This document shows, piece after piece, positions 3,998-7,629 of a stretch of 7,629 bases of DNA. A program made the translations under genes and the position numbers. How positions within the stretch are numbered: the stretch's first letter is position 1; the number at the start of each line of letters is the position of its first letter. The notes beneath the pieces are model-generated. The model was not told the DNA's origin. It was given only the letters and a program-made list of their open reading frames with translations, and ran no database searches. This DNA comes from Lentisphaerota bacterium (GTDB lineage Bacteria; Verrucomicrobiota; Kiritimatiellia; RFP12; UBA1067): positions 1 through 7,629 of the forward strand of contig JALHET010000088.1 in assembly GCA_022839525.1 (NCBI GenBank), written 5' to 3'.

Positions 3998-6061
3998 TCA
4001 CTCGGGCTGGTAGAACCAATACCCGAAGGAGGCATGGTCGCCGTAAACCGTCAGCCGGATCACTTCCCGGCGAACACTCTCCGCAGGCAGGGTGAACGAC
4101 ACTTCGCTAAACGCCGGCGTGGCGGACGGTTCCGGCAGCGGCAGCCCGAACACACCGGCCTCCAGCCCGTCCACATGGATCCGCACCTTCAGGGGCGAAA
4201 CGAACGTGAACGTCTGCCGCTTGCTCCGGCTCCCCGTACGGACATCTGTTTCAACTTTCGCCGCCGTGCGCAGCACCACCCGCAACGGCCGGTACGGCGT
4301 CAGGCGCAGGGTCATGCTCTCCCACCCCACCACCGCGCGGCCGACATCAAACAGCCGGTTCGTCTCGGCCAGCGCGAACGGCTCATATTCCGTTCCGTGA
4401 AAACGGCTACCCGTCTCATAGGCGCACCGCTTCTCATCCCCGGGATAGCCCACGTCAAGACACTCTACCTGCCGCCACCCGTTCGTCAGCCCCGCCAGCC
4501 CGTCAGCCACGGGGAAAAGCGACCGGTCCAGAACCTCCCAAGACGCGCGGCGGAACTGCGCCTCATCCGCACCCACCGTCACCGCCGGGCCGCACAAACT
4601 GTCAATCTTTGCCCCGGCAAAAACCGTCTGCGCCGACGCAAGCTCCCAGTAGTCGAACCGTAAGGAGGGCTGCCGTTTCAGGCGTTCCAGATTCACCACA
4701 AGATCGGGCGTCATCAGATCCGGAGAATAAAGGCCGGACAAGTGGACGAAACGGCGGCCGGGCATCGCGTAAGCGAGATTGCACGATCTCCCGCCCACCC
4801 GCGCGCCTTCCGGGAGCAAGGCGTGCGCCTCCTTGGCAAAATCGTAACTCTGCTGGAATATCAGACAATTCGCATAATAGGTCGCCACCAGCCAGACCGC
4901 GCCCAGAACCTGAAACGCCGCAACCGCCAAAACGGGGAACAGCCGACAGGCGGCGTGCGGGAATTTTCGTCCCACCCACACCGAGCCCCCAGCCGTGTAA
5001 ACCAGCCACACCGGCAAGAGCCAAGCCAAATAACGGTCCATGTTCGTGTTTTGCCACCCGCTTGACGCCACCACGCCCACACTCGCCGCGCACGCCAACA
5101 GCCACCACACCTCTTTCCACACGTCCTCCCGCCGCCAAGGGCGCACCATCACGCCGACCCACGCAAACAGCGCACCCAACACCGGCAGGAAAAATATTTC
5201 GCGCGGCAACGTTCCCGGAACCCCCAGAAAAAGCTCCTTGCCCATCCGCGCCGCATCCCCCAGCGTAAACTGAAGAGCCGGGAAAAAGCCGTACCGCTTG
5301 AAATACCCTTTGTAAAGCACCGACTGAAACTGCGCCTGCCCTGTCAGCCAGAAGTTGAAGCCGAACACCGCCGCCGCGGAAAACACCGCCCCGAACACCG
5401 TCAACCACTCCACGCGCGTCACCCTCTGCCGCAACACCCACTGCCTGACCGCCATCGCCACCGCAAAAAACACCGCGAGGATCGCGCCTTCGGGCCGGCA
5501 CCACGGCGACACGATCAGCAGAGCCGCAAACCACCTCGCCCGCCCCGTCAGCAGCGCCATGAAAATCCCCGAACTGACCGCCATGAAGAACCCAACGTCC
5601 GATTGGGACAGCGCGCCGTATGCGGGGTGCCCGCTCAACACAAGCAACGCGCAGGCCGCGAGACGTACCCGAGGCGACGTGACGAGGCATCCGACAATGA
5701 CCCCCCAATTCGCAAGAAAGATCAGATAGAAAACCGCGTTCAGGACAAACCCGGCCGTGACCAGCGCGTCGCCCGTCGCCCCGGCTTTATAGAGAGCGCC
5801 CAACACGAAGGGATACAGGTGCGTGGTGCTCCCGGTTGAGGACTTGTCGCCCGGCGTGTAGACAAACGGCATCCCTTCCGCCACCTGCCGCGCCGACTGG
5901 CAATATAAAAGCGTGTCGGGCTGGGGGATCGCGAGATGTTTCCCCGGGGCGGCTAAAGACCCGGCAAAATAATAGGCGGCAATCTGTATGAGGCCGCAAG
6001 CCAGCATGACTGTGATGTGAGCGCTTTTCGGAAACAATAGGCCGCGGTTCATATTTTTCAT
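3998..6061 (-). CDS. GT-C-fold integral membrane glycosyltransferase-like protein with C-terminal extracytoplasmic domain
   Basis: The 687-residue protein divides in two. Residues 1-400 carry about nine to eleven hydrophobic segments (for example 13-34, 100-127, 134-147, 157-171, 176-204, 220-238, 288-305, 319-332, 344-358, 373-393). Residues 400-687 are soluble and predicted to face the periplasm. The first extracytoplasmic loop has PQPDTLLYCQSARQVAEG, FVYTPG and STGSTTHLYP, the pattern of GT-C (PMT/ArnT-like) enzymes that transfer sugars from polyprenyl-phosphate donors. Further family-like points are CRPEG (188-192), NMDRYLAWLLP (340-350), and LPEGARV (416-422) with HLSGLYSPDL (440-449) after the last helix. 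The final 120 residues look like a beta-sandwich. The acceptor is unknown. ATG 6061 starts 5 nt after the upstream stop, and AGG inside the end of that gene is the only ribosome site, suggesting translational coupling. Glycosylation of a pilus or envelope component is possible but unproven. Confidence 0.75.
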   Translation of the reverse strand: MKNMNRGLLFPKSAHITVMLACGLIQIAAYYFAGSLAAPGKHLAIPQPDTLLYCQSARQVAEGMPFVYTPGDKSSTGSTTHLYPFVLGALYKAGATGDALVTAGFVLNAVFYLIFLANWGVIVGCLVTSPRVRLAACALLVLSGHPAYGALSQSDVGFFMAVSSGIFMALLTGRARWFAALLIVSPWCRPEGAILAVFFAVAMAVRQWVLRQRVTRVEWLTVFGAVFSAAAVFGFNFWLTGQAQFQSVLYKGYFKRYGFFPALQFTLGDAARMGKELFLGVPGTLPREIFFLPVLGALFAWVGVMVRPWRREDVWKEVWWLLACAASVGVVASSGWQNTNMDRYLAWLLPVWLVYTAGGSVWVGRKFPHAACRLFPVLAVAAFQVLGAVWLVATYYANCLIFQQSYDFAKEAHALLPEGARVGGRSCNLAYAMPGRRFVHLSGLYSPDLMTPDLVVNLERLKRQPSLRFDYWELASAQTVFAGAKIDSLCGPAVTVGADEAQFRRASWEVLDRSLFPVADGLAGLTNGWRQVECLDVGYPGDEKRCAYETGSRFHGTEYEPFALAETNRLFDVGRAVVGWESMTLRLTPYRPLRVVLRTAAKVETDVRTGSRSKRQTFTFVSPLKVRIHVDGLEAGVFGLPLPEPSATPAFSEVSFTLPAESVRREVIRLTVYGDHASFGYWFYQPE

Positions 6062-6066
6062 GGTTT

Positions 6067-7206
6067 TTATTGCCTGTACGAGTCCGCGATGATGTGCGCG
6101 TCAGGCTTATAGGTGTCGGGCAAACCCGAGATGCGGCTCATGTACGCGACAAGCTGGTTGACGCGGGTCACGCCCTCTTCCGCCATTTTCAAAAGCTCGC
6201 GCTGAGAGGGGGTCAACGTCCCCGAGCGTTCCGACCTGAGCATCCCAATCACACCGGTCGAGACGGTCAGCGGCTGGATGATCTCCTGGTTGAGTTCCGC
6301 ATACCGCTGCACCAGCTCGCCGCGCGTGAGTTTCAGCCCGATGCCCCGCCGCCTCGCGGCAGACTCGATACTGGCAATCGTCTGCCGGTCATCATTCACC
6401 TGATTCGCCAACGCCGTGATATGCTGTTCCGAGTCAACCGTCATCGCAGCCAGCACATTGCGGATCTGCTCCAGCGCGGCAACGACCTCCTGATGCTGCA
6501 TGTTGGCATCCCGCCCCTCATTGCGCTCCAGCAAAGCGGCGGTATCACGCAACAGCGAGGCCAGAGACGCGACCCGGCGTTTCTGCGCCTCCCCCGGGCC
6601 GGTCTTGCTTGGCCGCCCCCCGGCGTCCTCCTCGGATCCCAAGGCCGCCGAAAGATCCAACACGCCTACCCCTCCGGCAACCGGCAGCGACCGGCGAGGG
6701 GGCGCGGGGGAAAGCGCCTGCCCTATGGGCTCGGGCGGCAGTTGCCCGGCCGGATCGTCCCCCGAAACACGCTGAAAGGCCACCGTCACCACCTGAACGC
6801 TCCGCAGCTTCGCCTTCTTCACCGCACCCTCGAAACCACCGTCCTGAGCTAACGCGAAAGGCTGGGAACCGAGCAGAGTCACGCACGTCAAAAACTCGTT
6901 AAAATCCAGAGGCGACAGAAAAACGAGCCCCCCGACCTTGTGCAGCGCCATGCGGTCCGCCAAGTTCTTGCCTGCCACCGCGCCAATGCCTTTGTTTGAC
7001 CCGTTGACCAGCACCTCTTTCTCATTCCGCGCAATCTCCACCGGCCCGTGAGCCGCGATCACTTGTTCCAACTCCGCATAGACGCTGCGCGCGGCGCTCT
7101 GGGTCACTTTGTGCGAGGGGCCGTAAACGCCCACCTGGCTGATCAGCAGCCCGATCGCACGGATCAACAACACGGCATCTTTTTCAGGAATCTTTTCGTA
7201 TGCCAT
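6067..7206 (-). CDS. Cytoplasmic signalling-type protein with degenerate histidine-kinase dimerisation domain and no ATPase domain
   Basis: From ATG 7206 this is 379 residues with no signal peptide or membrane segment. Three regions are visible. Residues 10-115 or so form a mixed alpha/beta domain (LLIRAIGLLISQVGVYGPSH, then VLVNGSNKGIG) resembling the N-terminal region seen in some HD- and HEAT-type regulators. A Pro/Gly-rich linker covers about 145-205. A long helical region from about 208 onward is probably coiled coil. Near the end, AELNQEIIQPLTVSTGVIGML followed by a second helix (TPSQRELLKMAEEGVTRVNQLVAYMSRISGLP) matches the two-helix DHp/HisKA pattern HExxxPL, but Gln stands where the phospho-accepting His should be. 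The protein ends 40 residues later, so there is no HATPase_c domain. It cannot be an ordinary kinase; a scaffold, phosphatase-like or docking role is inferred. It lies between a PilX-like gene and the glycosyltransferase-like gene. A TTG at 7212 is an alternative start. Confidence 0.7.
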   Translation of the reverse strand: MAYEKIPEKDAVLLIRAIGLLISQVGVYGPSHKVTQSAARSVYAELEQVIAAHGPVEIARNEKEVLVNGSNKGIGAVAGKNLADRMALHKVGGLVFLSPLDFNEFLTCVTLLGSQPFALAQDGGFEGAVKKAKLRSVQVVTVAFQRVSGDDPAGQLPPEPIGQALSPAPPRRSLPVAGGVGVLDLSAALGSEEDAGGRPSKTGPGEAQKRRVASLASLLRDTAALLERNEGRDANMQHQEVVAALEQIRNVLAAMTVDSEQHITALANQVNDDRQTIASIESAARRRGIGLKLTRGELVQRYAELNQEIIQPLTVSTGVIGMLRSERSGTLTPSQRELLKMAEEGVTRVNQLVAYMSRISGLPDTYKPDAHIIADSYRQ

Positions 7207-7212
7207 CCCCAA

Positions 7213-7217
7213 CCCCT
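7213..7217 (-). promoter_or_regulatory. Ribosome binding site that decides the start of the kinase-like gene
   Basis: On the minus strand AGGGG (7217 to 7213) lies 6 nt upstream of ATG at 7206-7204. The competing in-frame TTG at 7212-7210 abuts this purine tract and has no site at a workable distance (an AGGAA lies further upstream), so the ATG is preferred. Confidence 0.6.
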
Positions 7218-7230
7218 AATTCCTGATTCT

Positions 7231-7629
7231 TCAGTGCCATGCGGTAATCACCACATTGTCCGTCACCGTCTCGTCGGGCGGGAGGGCGAACCCCTGCCCG
7301 CCCTCGGCGTACAGATCCGCCGTGCCGTTCCCGGTCATGCCCTGCCCAATCAGGAGCGGCCCGTAAATCTCCGCGTGGCCGTTGATCTTGATGCTTGCGA
7401 GCGGCATGATCACCGCGCCATGGATGACCGTCCCCGCATTGATATGCACGTCGCTCGCGCTGAGCACGATGAGAGCCGGATATCCGTTCAGGGATGTGAT
7501 GGCCAAACCGCTCCCCTGCAGAGACACGTCCCCCAGAAAAATAAACGTGCCCGTCCCCGTTTTGCTCCATCCCTTGGACGACCCGGTACAGACAGCCACT
7601 CCTCCGGGCGGGGATTCGGGAATGTCGGC
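7231..7629 (-). CDS. C-terminal part of a PilX-like pilus-associated protein (5' truncated by window)
   Basis: The minus frame is open from the window edge to TGA at 7233-7231, giving 132 residues. Upstream of the GTG at 7599 the frame continues as ADIPESPPGG, so that GTG is internal and the start lies outside. The visible part has no membrane helix. It is a run of short beta strands with Gly/Ala/Asn turns: GTFIFLGDVSLQG, YPALIVLSASDVHINAGTVIHG, ASIKINGHAEIYGPLLIG, and TGNGTADLYAEGG. This right-handed beta-solenoid-like pattern, with repeated INGxAxIYG and a C-terminus VVITAWH, resembles the C-terminal domain of PilX-type proteins that accompany type IV pili, whose members often end in an SWRE-like tail. 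The family call is by pattern only; a polymer-forming (bactofilin-like) surface protein is the alternative. The kinase-like gene starts 24 nt downstream, suggesting one operon. Confidence 0.55.
   Translation of the reverse strand, partial: ADIPESPPGGVAVCTGSSKGWSKTGTGTFIFLGDVSLQGSGLAITSLNGYPALIVLSASDVHINAGTVIHGAVIMPLASIKINGHAEIYGPLLIGQGMTGNGTADLYAEGGQGFALPPDETVTDNVVITAWH

Noticed and set aside
4609..5268. 219-codon plus-strand frame inside the glycosyltransferase-like gene
   Set aside because: Pro/Arg/Ser-rich shadow peptide opposite a frame with coherent membrane segments and family motifs.
6070..6852. 260-codon plus-strand frame opposite the kinase-like gene
   Set aside because: Arg-rich composition without domains; the minus frame has a ribosome site, coherent helices and operon spacing.
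1..7629. CRISPR array, tRNA/rRNA genes, insertion sequences or phage genes
   Set aside because: No regularly spaced direct repeats, no tRNA- or rRNA-like segments, and no transposase, integrase or phage-type reading frames were seen on either strand.

Overview
The window is GC-rich bacterial DNA, densely coding, and reads as part of a type IV pilus / type II secretion (T4P/T2SS) locus. The best guess for the host is a member of the PVC group, near Kiritimatiellota or Lentisphaerota. This is an inference from the short pseudopilin (its PNFMKSR...ACIANLKQIEGAIEQ core), from an intergenic AACGTT-rich repeat of a kind I associate with those genomes, and from the mix of regulators. There is no rRNA or other taxonomic marker, so the assignment is soft.

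Plus strand, left half. The window opens inside the C-terminal part of a GspE/PilB-type assembly ATPase (1-537). A GspF/PilC-type platform protein follows 15 nt later (553-1635). A clear sigma70-like promoter (-35 at 1667-1672, -10 TATAAT at 1690-1695) then drives an NtrC-family sigma54 activator (1736-3127) with intact receiver, AAA+ and Fis-type HTH domains. A 200-nt intergenic region comes next. It holds two abutting copies of a CCTGT...TTTTTGA..AAAACCG element (3128-3174) and a well-formed sigma54 (-24/-12) promoter (3242-3257). Downstream is a short type IV pilin / pseudopilin (3328-3696), closed by a GC hairpin and a 19-bp perfect stem-loop terminator (3733-3773).

Intergenic 3697-3997 separates convergent units. 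It holds the terminator and a cluster of AACGTT inverted repeats (3888-3955), with nothing else recognisable.

Minus strand, right half, probably one operon read right to left. First is the C-terminus of a PilX-like surface/pilus-associated protein (7629-7231, partial). Next is a cytoplasmic protein with a degenerate histidine-kinase dimerisation domain and no ATPase domain (7206-6067). Last is a 687-residue GT-C-fold membrane glycosyltransferase-like protein (6061-3998).

How the parts work together (inference): the ATPase and GspF build the pilus or pseudopilus, the NtrC-type activator switches on the pilin gene next to it through sigma54, and the convergent operon contributes a pilus-associated protein, a signalling partner and possibly a sugar-transfer step. 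The most notable points are the complete local sigma54 circuit (activator gene, tandem candidate enhancer, -24/-12 promoter, pilin), the kinase-like protein with Gln where the phospho-accepting His should be, and the atypical sequence just before the zinc motif of the ATPase.
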